Assembly (NCBI RefSeq): GCF_019931755.1
Contig: NZ_CP082921.1
Span: forward strand, 103,861 to 167,860
Source: Sutcliffiella horikoshii
GTDB lineage: Bacteria > Bacillota > Bacilli > Bacillales > Bacillaceae_I
Reading direction: 5' to 3'
Length of the DNA: 64,000 nt
How positions within the stretch are numbered: position 1 is the stretch's first letter; the number at the start of each line of letters is the position of its first letter. The position numbers and the translations under genes are program-made. Shown here piece by piece: positions 32,704 through 42,182 of this stretch. The notes beneath the pieces were generated by a model. The model was not told the DNA's origin, ran no database searches, and was given only the letters and a program-made list of their open reading frames with translations.

Positions 32704-34062
32704 TTACCTCACTCCTTTAGCATTAATTAAAAGACCCATAATACTTACCTTTTCATTCACAATCTCTTTTTTCATATTTCTAGTGGTTTTAAAGTAATCA
32801 ACAGCCCCAAATACTGAACTAGTTAGTCCAATTATACCCGCAGGATTTACCCCAAATGTTACTAAACTAACACCAAGGCCACCCAAAACAAAAGATGTAT
32901 CAATTGCATATTTTTTCTTTAAAGCTGATTCCAAGCCACTAATTCTATTTTCATGTTCTCTTACTGCTGTCTCAATATTTTTTATAACCTGACTAGAAGT
33001 TTCTACTGAATCAGTACCAGAAACGGTTTCATAAATGGAAGATCTTAATATACTTCTGATTTGATTTATTTGTGTTTCATTTCTTGCAGCTTTCAATAAA
33101 TTCAAATCAATTTCACCAATCCATTTTAACTCTTCAAAATGCAGTGTATTGATTATAGTGCCATCTATTTTAGGGCGGTGGGTCCAGTTGTATAAATCCC
33201 ATAGTTCTTGCTTATCAAAAACTAATTGCGAATCATAGAATCCGGCTTGGGCTAATTCTTTAGCTATGAGTGAGAACTGACCTAATGTATTAAAGAAGAA
33301 AGCATTTCCTATAGACACATCGCCTAATTTTGAATTTGTTAGAGAACTATGAACATCAGTAAAGTATTTTTTGGGATCTCTAAGAAAGAGGAGGTTCATT
33401 CTATCAACCTTACTTAATAGATCGTCTACGGTGGTGATCTTTCTAAGATAAAATAATGCTTCCTCAGTATCTCGGTGGTTCGTTGCAAACAATTCATTTA
33501 TATAGTTAAGGCCTTCGGTATCTATATGGTGTTGAACTTTAAGATTGACATCTTCACTCAATAGAGGAGGTATAACTATCAACATCGGAATGTTTCCATC
33601 TCCAAAAAAAAGGGCCTTCATATCGTACATGTTAAATATATGTTTTATTGTATTATGTAAAAACTGTTCTTCTTTTTGTATATCCTTAGTTTTTATTAAG
33701 AAATATAAGGGGTCTTCAATTAGTATAGAATCAGTGTACAATGCATTCCTTTTAATAAAATTTGTACCTTCTAGAGGGCTTAGATTACCACAAAAATTGG
33801 CACTGAAGCTATTAAGATTTCTTATGGCATTGTTTAAATCTGCTCCATTTTTATTCCAAAATTCCTCAATATCTGTTGTCAAATCAGAAAGTGAAACATA
33901 AATTAATTTCGAAGCCCTTGTTAAGGTTAATATCAATTCTGTATGTGAATATTTATCAATGCCGGTTTTGTAAATTCCAGAAAAATATCCATCAAGTAAA
34001 TCAAAATAACTACGATTAATCCGTTCTACAACCTTTATACTGAAATGTCTAATCTTAAACAC
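32704..34062 (-). CDS. Unknown protein with C-terminal membrane hairpin
   Basis: 452 residues. Long soluble part, a helical coiled-coil segment near 375-395 (IKNIETAVREHENRISGLESAL), then two hydrophobic helices (DTSFVLGGLGVSLVTFGVNPAGIIGLTSSVFG) and a basic tail. The GTG at 34062 is the likely start, but its binding site (AGGCG) is poor. The C-terminal membrane hairpin after a sensor-like body is reminiscent of membrane-acting effectors, though this is only an analogy. Stand-alone two-gene unit with the SEC-C gene. Confidence 0.65.
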   Translation of the reverse strand: MFKIRHFSIKVVERINRSYFDLLDGYFSGIYKTGIDKYSHTELILTLTRASKLIYVSLSDLTTDIEEFWNKNGADLNNAIRNLNSFSANFCGNLSPLEGTNFIKRNALYTDSILIEDPLYFLIKTKDIQKEEQFLHNTIKHIFNMYDMKALFFGDGNIPMLIVIPPLLSEDVNLKVQHHIDTEGLNYINELFATNHRDTEEALFYLRKITTVDDLLSKVDRMNLLFLRDPKKYFTDVHSSLTNSKLGDVSIGNAFFFNTLGQFSLIAKELAQAGFYDSQLVFDKQELWDLYNWTHRPKIDGTIINTLHFEELKWIGEIDLNLLKAARNETQINQIRSILRSSIYETVSGTDSVETSSQVIKNIETAVREHENRISGLESALKKKYAIDTSFVLGGLGVSLVTFGVNPAGIIGLTSSVFGAVDYFKTTRNMKKEIVNEKVSIMGLLINAKGVR

Positions 34063-35059
34063 CGCCTATAAGAAAATAAGAGTATATTTAGAAAATATTG
34101 TAATAACCACAATTATAGCAGACCATTAACCTTATAGTCTATTACTATTCGTAAAATTTATATTATACACGAAGTTTAACGAAGAATAGATACAACCCTC
34201 TCACTTTGACGAGTGTATGACTGACGAGCGACACAAAAGTCCTTATTATTTAGGAGTTTTGTGTCACTAGTTTATTCAATTAAAGCGCCCGTTTCTTGAA
34301 TAAACAATAACTTATATTAGCCGTATAATGGATAGTCGAAAGGAGTGCCTAATGGTTATGGGAATTAATTGGACAATTGTTTTTCCATTATAGAAGCTTT
34401 TGGTGCTGCTTCAACAGCACCAGCAATATCGAACTTATTAACGAAGAAAAAAGCCTTGAACGACTGTCTTTACTAATTATATTCCCCGTTAATATTTAGT
34501 GTCATTTAGCATTTACTTTCAGAAGGTTATGACAGTAATAAAAGAGGATTTAACTATAATCTGGATTATAGAGATACTAATAAAATGTTCAAAAAGATAA
34601 CTGAAAATATTGAGGAAAACTAATGTATTGCAATCTCTGATGTAATCTTAAAAATCAACAGTTCACCTTAAATTACACACTTTCTAAATACTTTAGATAG
34701 CTATAAAAATCTTAACGATAAGGCTTCGCAACAATGGATTTTCTAAAGTTGCGCTTGCTAGGAAATTAAAGAGTTCAAGAAATAGAGTTATAGAGTATGG
34801 GAGAATTACACCAGAATGAATTTCACCTACTTGCACTCTCTTTACGAAACCAAAGTAAAAAGCTCGGTAGCTTTCATGGGCAGATTCATAATGTTCAAAA
34901 TTACATACAGCTCCTAAAACATTACGAGGATCAATAGCTAAATATGCCACCGTACTTAATAGTTATGCTTATTTCGGCTATCTTGTGTTGATACTACCCC
35001 TACTGTAATTTACGTATTATTATTCTGTGTAATATAGATAATACCACTTATTTAAATAC
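34063..35059. other. Non-coding stretch with gene remnants
   Basis: No convincing intact gene. It contains the hairpin repeat at 34230, a second inverted repeat GTTTATTCAA/TTGAATAAAC (34270-34305), a fragment readable as EAFGAASTAPAISNLLTKKK (about 34390-34450) without proper start, and a C-terminal fragment DYRDTNKMFKKITENIEEN ending at 34623. An 85-codon frame at 34693-34950 (minus) lacks a binding site and similarity. It looks like a junction with decayed DNA between the backbone and the AT-rich island. Confidence 0.5.
34230..34267. repeat. Hairpin repeat GACACAAAAGTCCT, left copy
   Basis: GACACAAAAGTCCT and AGGAGTTTTGTGTC form an imperfect inverted repeat. The left arm is shared with the perfect repeat at 53076-53149 at the other side of the RiPP/ileS island. 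Confidence 0.65.
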
Positions 35060-35890
35060 TTAATTTGTTAACCTAAAAGTTCCGATACTTCCCGCTATAT
35101 AATTTTTAAATTCATTTTTATAATATAAATCTAATGCTTTAGTATTCTTTTCATAAACATACAATTCTAGTGTTTTGTATCTATTTTCATGTAAAGAATT
35201 AGAACTGTGTTCTAGTACTTTTCTCCCTAACCCTATCCTTTGATATTCTGGATGTACCATTAAGTGTAATAAAAACGGCCTACCATCTCTTAATGTTATT
35301 ATTGAAGCTGCAATAATTTTATCTTTTTTTTGATCAAGTATAACAAATGATGAATCTTGTAATAAGTGACCTTGCTTATTAGAAAAAATACTGTCAATTT
35401 GCTTTGTTACTTTTTTCATATCAAAGCTTTTATTTTTTTCTAGGTCATAGGAATCTTTCATCAGGATTGACAGCTTTTCCTTTAAAGAATTATTTAGTTT
35501 TAAAAACTCTTCGCTTTTTCTTATCTTTTTACAATTTAACGCTTTACATAAATAAAAACTATTATAAAAATACTTTACTTTTTTGTATTTTTTTAACAAC
35601 TCCACATTCTCTACGCTCAATAAGTATATTGCCGAAAAATCCGTACTATTATTTACTGCATATTTGTAGATGCTATCTATTGCTAGTTCATTGTGTTCAC
35701 GTGAAATTATATTTATATCTTCAATCCATAGTTCCGTTCTATCTCTAACTACAGTGGAAAAAAAGCCTATTAATTTGTTATCTAATAATTGTATATAGAA
35801 TTTTTTATTTCCAGTATAGTGCTTTAAGTATTCCTGACCTAAAAAGCATGATAATGTCGATGTATCTTTTAAATGGTTTATCGTTATCAT
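35060..35890 (-). CDS. GNAT N-acetyltransferase of the RiPP cluster
   Basis: 276 residues with a C-terminal GNAT domain. The acetyl-CoA loop is MVHPEYQRIGLGRKVLEH, followed by LELYVYEKNTKALDLYYKNEF. The N-terminal half is a degenerate GNAT-like half. ATG 35890 has GGGTGAT at 7 bases; an ATG 15 bases upstream is possible. It is last in the minus-strand RiPP operon, one base after the exporter gene. It may acetylate the mature peptide's N-terminus, as GodH does in goadsporin synthesis, or inactivate it inside the producer. Confidence 0.78.
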   Translation of the reverse strand: MITINHLKDTSTLSCFLGQEYLKHYTGNKKFYIQLLDNKLIGFFSTVVRDRTELWIEDINIISREHNELAIDSIYKYAVNNSTDFSAIYLLSVENVELLKKYKKVKYFYNSFYLCKALNCKKIRKSEEFLKLNNSLKEKLSILMKDSYDLEKNKSFDMKKVTKQIDSIFSNKQGHLLQDSSFVILDQKKDKIIAASIITLRDGRPFLLHLMVHPEYQRIGLGRKVLEHSSNSLHENRYKTLELYVYEKNTKALDLYYKNEFKNYIAGSIGTFRLTN

Positions 35891-35906
35891 TACTGTATCA
35901 CCCATT

Positions 35907-37124
35907 TTAAAAATTTGAATTTATAACTTTTTTGTTTGTTATTTCTAAACTTGAAAAAGGTTTATGTAATAAAACAACAATTGTTGAAATCGTTCCTAAT
36001 ATTGAAAATAATATTAGGGTATTCTGGATCCCTATATAGGTTGTTATTATTCCACCTAAAACAAAACTAATTAAAGAAATAACTGAAGTAATGGCCATGG
36101 TTACAGATCTGATTCTACCCATATTATTAATTTCAACATTACGCTGAATTAAGGTTGTAAAAGGTATATTAAAAACTGTTACTGCTATACCTATGAATAA
36201 TAAGCAAATTAATGAGACGACTAGACCACTACTTAATCCAAAGACAAGCATTACAATTCCTTGAAAAAGACATGATAGTATATAAATAAGGCTTAATCGA
36301 TTAATATTAAATTTTGCTAAAAATAAACTTGATAGTAGTCCTCCAATTAGCAGGGCATTTTCTAACATTGTAAATGTTAATGAATCACCATTAAGTATAT
36401 TAATAGCATAAGGAGCTAATATAAATGTTATAGGTGCAATAGAAATATTAGCTGATATTGCCATTGCAATTAGACCCAAAAGCCATTTATTTTCTTTTAT
36501 ATATACTAAACCCTCTTTCCATTCTACAATATATTTTTTAACCACCCTGTTTTCGGTCTGTTGATTTCCCTTTAACTTAACGGCCTTAAATAACAACACT
36601 CCAATTAAATAACAAATCGCTTGCAGAAAGAATAAACCTTTTAAACTTATAAAACTAATTAGAAATCCCCCTATAACCATACCCAAAAACATACTAAAGT
36701 TATTCATAAAGTTTAATAACGAATTCGCTTGAGTTAGGTTTTTATCCTCTACAATTTGAGGGATAATTTTTGTTGAAGATACATTAGATAAACTTTCGGG
36801 TAGAATTTGTAGTACTATTACTAAAAAAACAAATATGGTAGGTAATTCAAAAAAGCTAAATAGCAACCCTACAAAAAGTAATAAAATGAACCTGAATACC
36901 ATTGTATTAATAATTATTTTATCTGAACGATACCTATCAGCAAACGGACCTAAAAAAGTAAAACTAATAAATCTGGTTAAAAAAAATGTGAAAGTTAAGA
37001 GAGAAACAACAAACTCTGAATATGACAAAGATATCACCCAATAAATTCCTATATATGAAATCGAAGAACCTATTATTGATATAAATCGAGTTATTGCAAA
37101 CATAAAAAAGTTTAAGTTGTACAA
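35907..37124 (-). CDS. MFS exporter of the RiPP cluster
   Basis: About 405 residues with twelve predicted membrane helices of the major facilitator type. FADRYRSDK in the loop after the second helix is the MFS motif A, and a long basic central loop (KAVKLKGNQQTENRVVKKYIVEW) divides the halves. Probably exports the modified peptide and gives immunity. TTG 37124 after GGAGGGAG fits best; a GTG at 37142 is possible and would overlap the LanKC-like gene by 14 bases. No ABC transporter or protease is in the cluster. Confidence 0.8.
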   Translation of the reverse strand: MYNLNFFMFAITRFISIIGSSISYIGIYWVISLSYSEFVVSLLTFTFFLTRFISFTFLGPFADRYRSDKIIINTMVFRFILLLFVGLLFSFFELPTIFVFLVIVLQILPESLSNVSSTKIIPQIVEDKNLTQANSLLNFMNNFSMFLGMVIGGFLISFISLKGLFFLQAICYLIGVLLFKAVKLKGNQQTENRVVKKYIVEWKEGLVYIKENKWLLGLIAMAISANISIAPITFILAPYAINILNGDSLTFTMLENALLIGGLLSSLFLAKFNINRLSLIYILSCLFQGIVMLVFGLSSGLVVSLICLLFIGIAVTVFNIPFTTLIQRNVEINNMGRIRSVTMAITSVISLISFVLGGIITTYIGIQNTLILFSILGTISTIVVLLHKPFSSLEITNKKVINSNF

Positions 37125-37128
37125 ATCT

Positions 37129-39510
37129 TCAACTCCCTCCACTCCTGGAAAGTAAATATGCTACCAAAGCAGTATAGACCCCAACCTCCCCCGTTGAATA
37201 GCTAAGGATAGATTCATTAGCCTCATTAAAAAATGAAAAATATCCATTTGGGTTTTTGGTTTTCCTAAGAAGTATATTTTGTAATAAAAGTTGCTTTTCT
37301 TTTGTTAAATTTTTTTCAAGAATCTCTTCAATTTTTAATATCACTTCTAATGCAGAACTAACACCATGACAGTGTATTAAAGGCGAGTTTATTTCTTGTG
37401 ACAATGTATATGAAATTTTCAATAAAATATTTTTCAGCTCTTGAGAAGGACATATTTTATAAAAGTTAATTAAAAATAAAGAGATACCACATGTACCATG
37501 ACACCAATAATAAACCTTCTCCTTACCATCAATAGTCTTTGGCCAATATATGTGAGTATCATTTTCAATTCTCGTATTCATTAGAGTCATATAGATTATT
37601 TCAATAGTCTCTATTATAGATTTATCTTTCGATATTAAATAAATATCTATTAAAAAACTTCCTATTCCTGCTATTCCATGAGCAAAACCTAAATATTGAT
37701 TTTTATCAATACATTCCCACGATATACTTTGGTCACTTAGATTAGCTTTTTCTATTATTAAATGTGCAATGTAGATACTTTTCTCCATATAAATAATTTC
37801 ACCCGTCTTGCGATATAGAGAATTATTAACACTCCCAATTCCCGCCAAGCCGTCTGTATAATCACAATTGTAAATTCCCTCTAAGTTAATACTATTCATT
37901 ATTTCTTTTGCATTCTCAATATAGGTCGGATTTTCCTCAATTTCAGATACTTTTAAGAATACCGATGCTATACCACTGGTACCATAGTATAAGCCTGGTT
38001 GAAAAAGATCTCCCCAATGGCTATATTCTTGATATAACCAAGTACATACTTTTAATATATTCTCCTTATGTATATCATTTTTTTTATATTTATAAGCATC
38101 TATCAATAAATATATTACTCCCGCTACGCCTTCAGCAAAAGTTAGTTGTGGAATTTCAACATTAGCCAATTCAGGCCAACACCATAAGCTTCTATTAACA
38201 TCCAACTTCTCGTGTAGTTTTAAGACATATCCATCTATCAATTCATCTATTTCGTAAAACAATTCACTATTATTTAAACCACCTATAAGCTGTAAATGTT
38301 TATCATTATTAAAATTTAACCCATTAGATTCAAGTAAAACATTTAATTTCTGAAGTTCGATATTGTTTTTTAAGTAAGAACTAATAATTTTATCGACATT
38401 TTCTCTAATAATTAAGTCAAGATCTATCGAAGTGATCAATTTAAATGCAAAACTTTTTACAGCTTTATTTTGCAATAAAAATGCCTTATGAGCATCATAT
38501 TTCAAATCGTAAAATGAAATATCAAAATAAGTAATTTGATAATGTTTATTTATCCAAATGCTATTGTCTTTTAATTTTTCAATATAAAACCCATTTTCAT
38601 TAATTACTTTTAATATACCAATAAATTGTTGTATTAAAGAGATTACTTCAATACTTGAAAAGTTCTTTCCATTTTTTTTTCTTACTCTTTCTAAATTAAC
38701 TAATGGAAATTCATCTCCTCCACTTCGAATGGTATAAAAAGCTAGATTGGTACATTTTCTATCTACCGAAGGAAACAATTCACTTTCTATTAATTTATAT
38801 TTTTCCAATAAATGTTTTGTTAAATGTAGTTTTTTATAAAGTATTTGCTCATGTATAAAACTCCTTTCACCATTTGGGTGCTTGTTAATAAACACTTTTT
38901 TATCTGGTTGCTGGTATACAATCGTTGCACCAGTTAATAATAAATCTGTTTTTTTGTAGGTTCCTTCATATGGACTAGGAATCCAATCGGGAATAATACC
39001 ATTAATATTATAGTCATCTAATATCAAATTATTATTTGAATTTACTATTGCCGGTTGGGGTGATCCTAACAATCCTTGAATATAGATATTATTAATAGAA
39101 CCATATCGAAAATATATACTAGAGCTTTCCTTAAATGAATATGCATTTCTTATTAAGACACCACTAAGATCTTTAGTTTTTTCTTTGAGTAATTCACAAG
39201 ATTCCATAAAATTATCAACTCTATTAATTTTAAGTGTGATAATTACTCCAAAGTTTTTATTGGTTATAGATTCACTGTATATTTTTTCTGGATTAGTATT
39301 TACTAAAAAATCATTACCCAGATCAATTAAATCATTCCACACCTCTTTAATTAATTCCTCAGCAGCCTCTCTCTTACTAGTTAAGTATATTTTCCAACCT
39401 TCATTGTTTTTCAAACTAGTTTTATTATTCTCAATTAGTAAGTAATCAGCAGTTGAGACTAATTTTAATTGTTTAATATTTTTTGAAAGGCTAAAAATTA
39501 ATTGTTTCAT
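37129..39510 (-). CDS. LanKC-like protein: lyase-like, pseudokinase and LanC cyclase domains
   Basis: 793 residues. The N-terminal ~200 match the class III lanthionine synthetase start (NEGWKIYLTSKREAAEEL, later SSSIYFRYG). The middle corresponds to the kinase: VFINKHPNGER retains the lysine region, but the catalytic HRDxSPNN loop is replaced by IEKLKDNS and the metal motif by YFDIS. The C-terminal LanC cyclase is intact: FAHGIAGIG near 611, zinc ligands in YYWCHG (about 671) and IHCHG (about 712), and YTDGLAGIG. It probably closes thioether rings on dehydrated residues made by the separate LanB-type pair and no longer phosphorylates. ATG 39510 follows AAGGAG. Confidence 0.8.
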   Translation of the reverse strand: MKQLIFSLSKNIKQLKLVSTADYLLIENNKTSLKNNEGWKIYLTSKREAAEELIKEVWNDLIDLGNDFLVNTNPEKIYSESITNKNFGVIITLKINRVDNFMESCELLKEKTKDLSGVLIRNAYSFKESSSIYFRYGSINNIYIQGLLGSPQPAIVNSNNNLILDDYNINGIIPDWIPSPYEGTYKKTDLLLTGATIVYQQPDKKVFINKHPNGERSFIHEQILYKKLHLTKHLLEKYKLIESELFPSVDRKCTNLAFYTIRSGGDEFPLVNLERVRKKNGKNFSSIEVISLIQQFIGILKVINENGFYIEKLKDNSIWINKHYQITYFDISFYDLKYDAHKAFLLQNKAVKSFAFKLITSIDLDLIIRENVDKIISSYLKNNIELQKLNVLLESNGLNFNNDKHLQLIGGLNNSELFYEIDELIDGYVLKLHEKLDVNRSLWCWPELANVEIPQLTFAEGVAGVIYLLIDAYKYKKNDIHKENILKVCTWLYQEYSHWGDLFQPGLYYGTSGIASVFLKVSEIEENPTYIENAKEIMNSINLEGIYNCDYTDGLAGIGSVNNSLYRKTGEIIYMEKSIYIAHLIIEKANLSDQSISWECIDKNQYLGFAHGIAGIGSFLIDIYLISKDKSIIETIEIIYMTLMNTRIENDTHIYWPKTIDGKEKVYYWCHGTCGISLFLINFYKICPSQELKNILLKISYTLSQEINSPLIHCHGVSSALEVILKIEEILEKNLTKEKQLLLQNILLRKTKNPNGYFSFFNEANESILSYSTGEVGVYTALVAYLLSRSGGS

Positions 39511-39536
39511 CAATATCTCCTTAAAGAAAGGTTTTA

Positions 39537-42161
39537 TTATTGACTGAAGGTAATATCATGCTCTATTAAAATTTCCGATACGTAACTATTTTCATTACCA
39601 TCAAATATAATTAAATCATCTTCAGACGGTAGCATTTCTGTAATCTCTAACCCTAACTCACAATTTTCTAATATTTTTGAAAAAAGTTTAATTGAAATAG
39701 AATTAGTAATATCAACATATTGCGGTTTCTTTAAATCTTTTCTTTTCAAGTAATCATCCACATCTTTGTATTCACAGATAATTCTAATAAAAAAGGTTTG
39801 AGGTAAATTATTTACTTCAAAAAAATCCATTAATTCCATTTGATATTCAAAGAATGAGAGCCCATTTCTTTTACGGGGAATATAATTCTTATTAATTTTC
39901 CAAGTTCGTCTTTTTAATATTAATTCGCCTAATTTCACTCGTGGGTAATACTTTAAATCTTTTATCTTATTAAAATCTTCGCTCTCTGAAAAAATAGGAA
40001 GACCTAATGGCGAGGATTGATTGAACGTAAGTAAAAAATTATAAAATAGCGGTTTTAGATTATCTACTAAAAAACCAAAATTTAATAATTTCACCTCGAC
40101 ATTTTTAACATTATCAAATAAAACCAATCGTTTCTGAATACTGTCATATTTTATAAACAAATCTTTAATCTTTAACTTATTAGTATCTTCTTTTCTACCT
40201 TTTACATTTCCATATTCTATTTCATATTTGCACAAATCTGGGTGTAGATTGGCATTAAATCCAAATACAGATACTAGTTCGGTATAATTATCCTTTTTTA
40301 AATCATTTTTAACTTTTTGGTATAACATTTCAATCGAGGATTCTTCTAGGTTTAAAAATCTTGAATAATAGTGCCCACATCCATCAACAATACCATTAAG
40401 TACCCCCATTAATTGTTGTTCAGGCTTCTTAGACTTGAAAATTTGCAAGAAAAATCCTCTAGAATCTTTTTCTACGTTTAACAATTTCTCAGATTCTAAT
40501 GATAAATTAAACATTTTTTCAAAATCTAATTCAACTTCTGTTGCAGAATCATCATATATACTATTAATATAATTATCAAAATAGTTTCTTATCTCTTCTG
40601 CTTTTTTGATTTCTGGTAAGTTAAACGGATTATTACTTAAATTTTCCAAATATGAAGCATTAACCTTTAAGGCATTAAACTTCGTCATATCGTTCAAATA
40701 CATTTGAAAGAAATCTAATACATTAATTTCAGTATTTTTTCCTAGTTTAGATATATAAAATTCCCTCATAGAAAATCTGGTTAGTAACCTTTGATCAAAT
40801 GCCCATGATATTTTATGTATAATATTTAGAGATTCCTGTAAAGATTTAATTTCTCCATTATTAATGTTAAGATTCGAACCATCAGTAATTAATGCAGCGT
40901 CTTCATATAAAATATTCTTATAATCAAAATTTATTTCATATTGTAAGAATAACTTTTTCAAGCTGTTTTTAACGCAATTATGAATTTCTGATTTTTTAGT
41001 AAAACTTTCTATTTCCAAATTATTCAAAAGGGATATTTTGTTTTTAATACTTCTAAATGTATTAACTATATTTACAACCTCTGATTCGCTAAACTTACTA
41101 AAGTAAGCTATTAACTTTCCTAAAATATCTGTTTCTTGTTCTGCTATTGGTAAATAAATGTTAATAATATTTTGCTTATACAATTTAATTATAAATTCAT
41201 TGGCGATTTCTGGTGGATAACCATTACTAGTAAGAAAATCACTTAAATCATTTACTGTTATTTGTTTTTCTCTTATAAACTTAACTATAGTATCCAATGT
41301 ATTGTTGTTTTTAATTGTTATTATTGAATCCCTATATTGTAATATTACACCCTCTATTAATTTCTCTAGAGTGTTTTTTATATATATTGCTTTTTGTCCA
41401 TTGCTGATAAATGAAGGATTGACTTCTAATAAAAAATACCTATTCAACTTAGTTGACTTTAACTTTTCAATAAAAAATAATATTACAGAGTAGTTAATAT
41501 TCATGTTATTTACAGCTTTAGGTTTATTTATTATTAGTGAGGTTTTTTTATTATTAATCTCTAAAAGTGTAACTAATGTTAATGTAGAAAATGGGCTTGT
41601 TTTTGTAATAGCTCTTGATATAAATTTATAAAATGAAATTTCGGATTTTCTAAGTTTTTTATTATCGTGAGGGTTAGGATGTAGTATATATTTTCTAAGG
41701 TTTTCTGTTAAATTTGTAGAAGATGATACCATTCCATTTACTATTAATGGATTTGTTAATATTTCTTTAATATTATTATACGTCTTATTTTTTTCATCAA
41801 AGTATCTCTCCATATCTTTTAGAAGAATGTGTTTTTTATTTATGTACTCTAAATATTTTTGAATTTTATTTTTCAGTTCTACTTCTAGTACATCTAATTC
41901 ATATTTATCTAGATTTTTTTCATTGAAGATATCTCTTTTTAAAGAAAGTAATACTGCACTATTGTTTTGGACTTCGCTAATTAAAGCGTACAAATCATCA
42001 CAAATTACACTCTTTATCCTCTCTATATTTTCATTTAACTCAAAATACAACTCTAAGGTTCTTCTATGTTGAATGTCCATGACACTCTTTAGACTATTAA
42101 AAGAGACTGGAGCTAACCTGAGCATTGCGTAGTCCTTTAATTTACTTTTCATTTTAGACAT
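39537..42161 (-). CDS. LanB-type dehydratase, glutamylation domain (Lant_dehydr_N / TclK-like)
   Basis: 874 residues. It opens like the family (DYAMLRLAPVSFNSLKSV) and contains SFYKFISRAITKTSPFSTLT (about 185-205), the conserved block of Lant_dehydr_N proteins, and SPLGLPIFSESEDF, PRVKLGELILKRRTWKI towards the end. These enzymes use glutamyl-tRNA to activate Ser/Thr of the precursor. As in thiopeptide and goadsporin clusters the elimination domain is encoded separately (46363-45482). ATG 42161 has GGGGAGTG. Very AT-rich. Confidence 0.87.
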   Translation of the reverse strand: MSKMKSKLKDYAMLRLAPVSFNSLKSVMDIQHRRTLELYFELNENIERIKSVICDDLYALISEVQNNSAVLLSLKRDIFNEKNLDKYELDVLEVELKNKIQKYLEYINKKHILLKDMERYFDEKNKTYNNIKEILTNPLIVNGMVSSSTNLTENLRKYILHPNPHDNKKLRKSEISFYKFISRAITKTSPFSTLTLVTLLEINNKKTSLIINKPKAVNNMNINYSVILFFIEKLKSTKLNRYFLLEVNPSFISNGQKAIYIKNTLEKLIEGVILQYRDSIITIKNNNTLDTIVKFIREKQITVNDLSDFLTSNGYPPEIANEFIIKLYKQNIINIYLPIAEQETDILGKLIAYFSKFSESEVVNIVNTFRSIKNKISLLNNLEIESFTKKSEIHNCVKNSLKKLFLQYEINFDYKNILYEDAALITDGSNLNINNGEIKSLQESLNIIHKISWAFDQRLLTRFSMREFYISKLGKNTEINVLDFFQMYLNDMTKFNALKVNASYLENLSNNPFNLPEIKKAEEIRNYFDNYINSIYDDSATEVELDFEKMFNLSLESEKLLNVEKDSRGFFLQIFKSKKPEQQLMGVLNGIVDGCGHYYSRFLNLEESSIEMLYQKVKNDLKKDNYTELVSVFGFNANLHPDLCKYEIEYGNVKGRKEDTNKLKIKDLFIKYDSIQKRLVLFDNVKNVEVKLLNFGFLVDNLKPLFYNFLLTFNQSSPLGLPIFSESEDFNKIKDLKYYPRVKLGELILKRRTWKINKNYIPRKRNGLSFFEYQMELMDFFEVNNLPQTFFIRIICEYKDVDDYLKRKDLKKPQYVDITNSISIKLFSKILENCELGLEITEMLPSEDDLIIFDGNENSYVSEILIEHDITFSQ

Positions 42162-42182
42162 TTAAAATTCACTCCCCATTTA

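Noticed and set aside
34693..34950. 85-codon minus-strand frame; the opposite strand can be read as an HTH-like peptide
   Set aside because: Neither strand has a start signal or clear family match; the region looks decayed.
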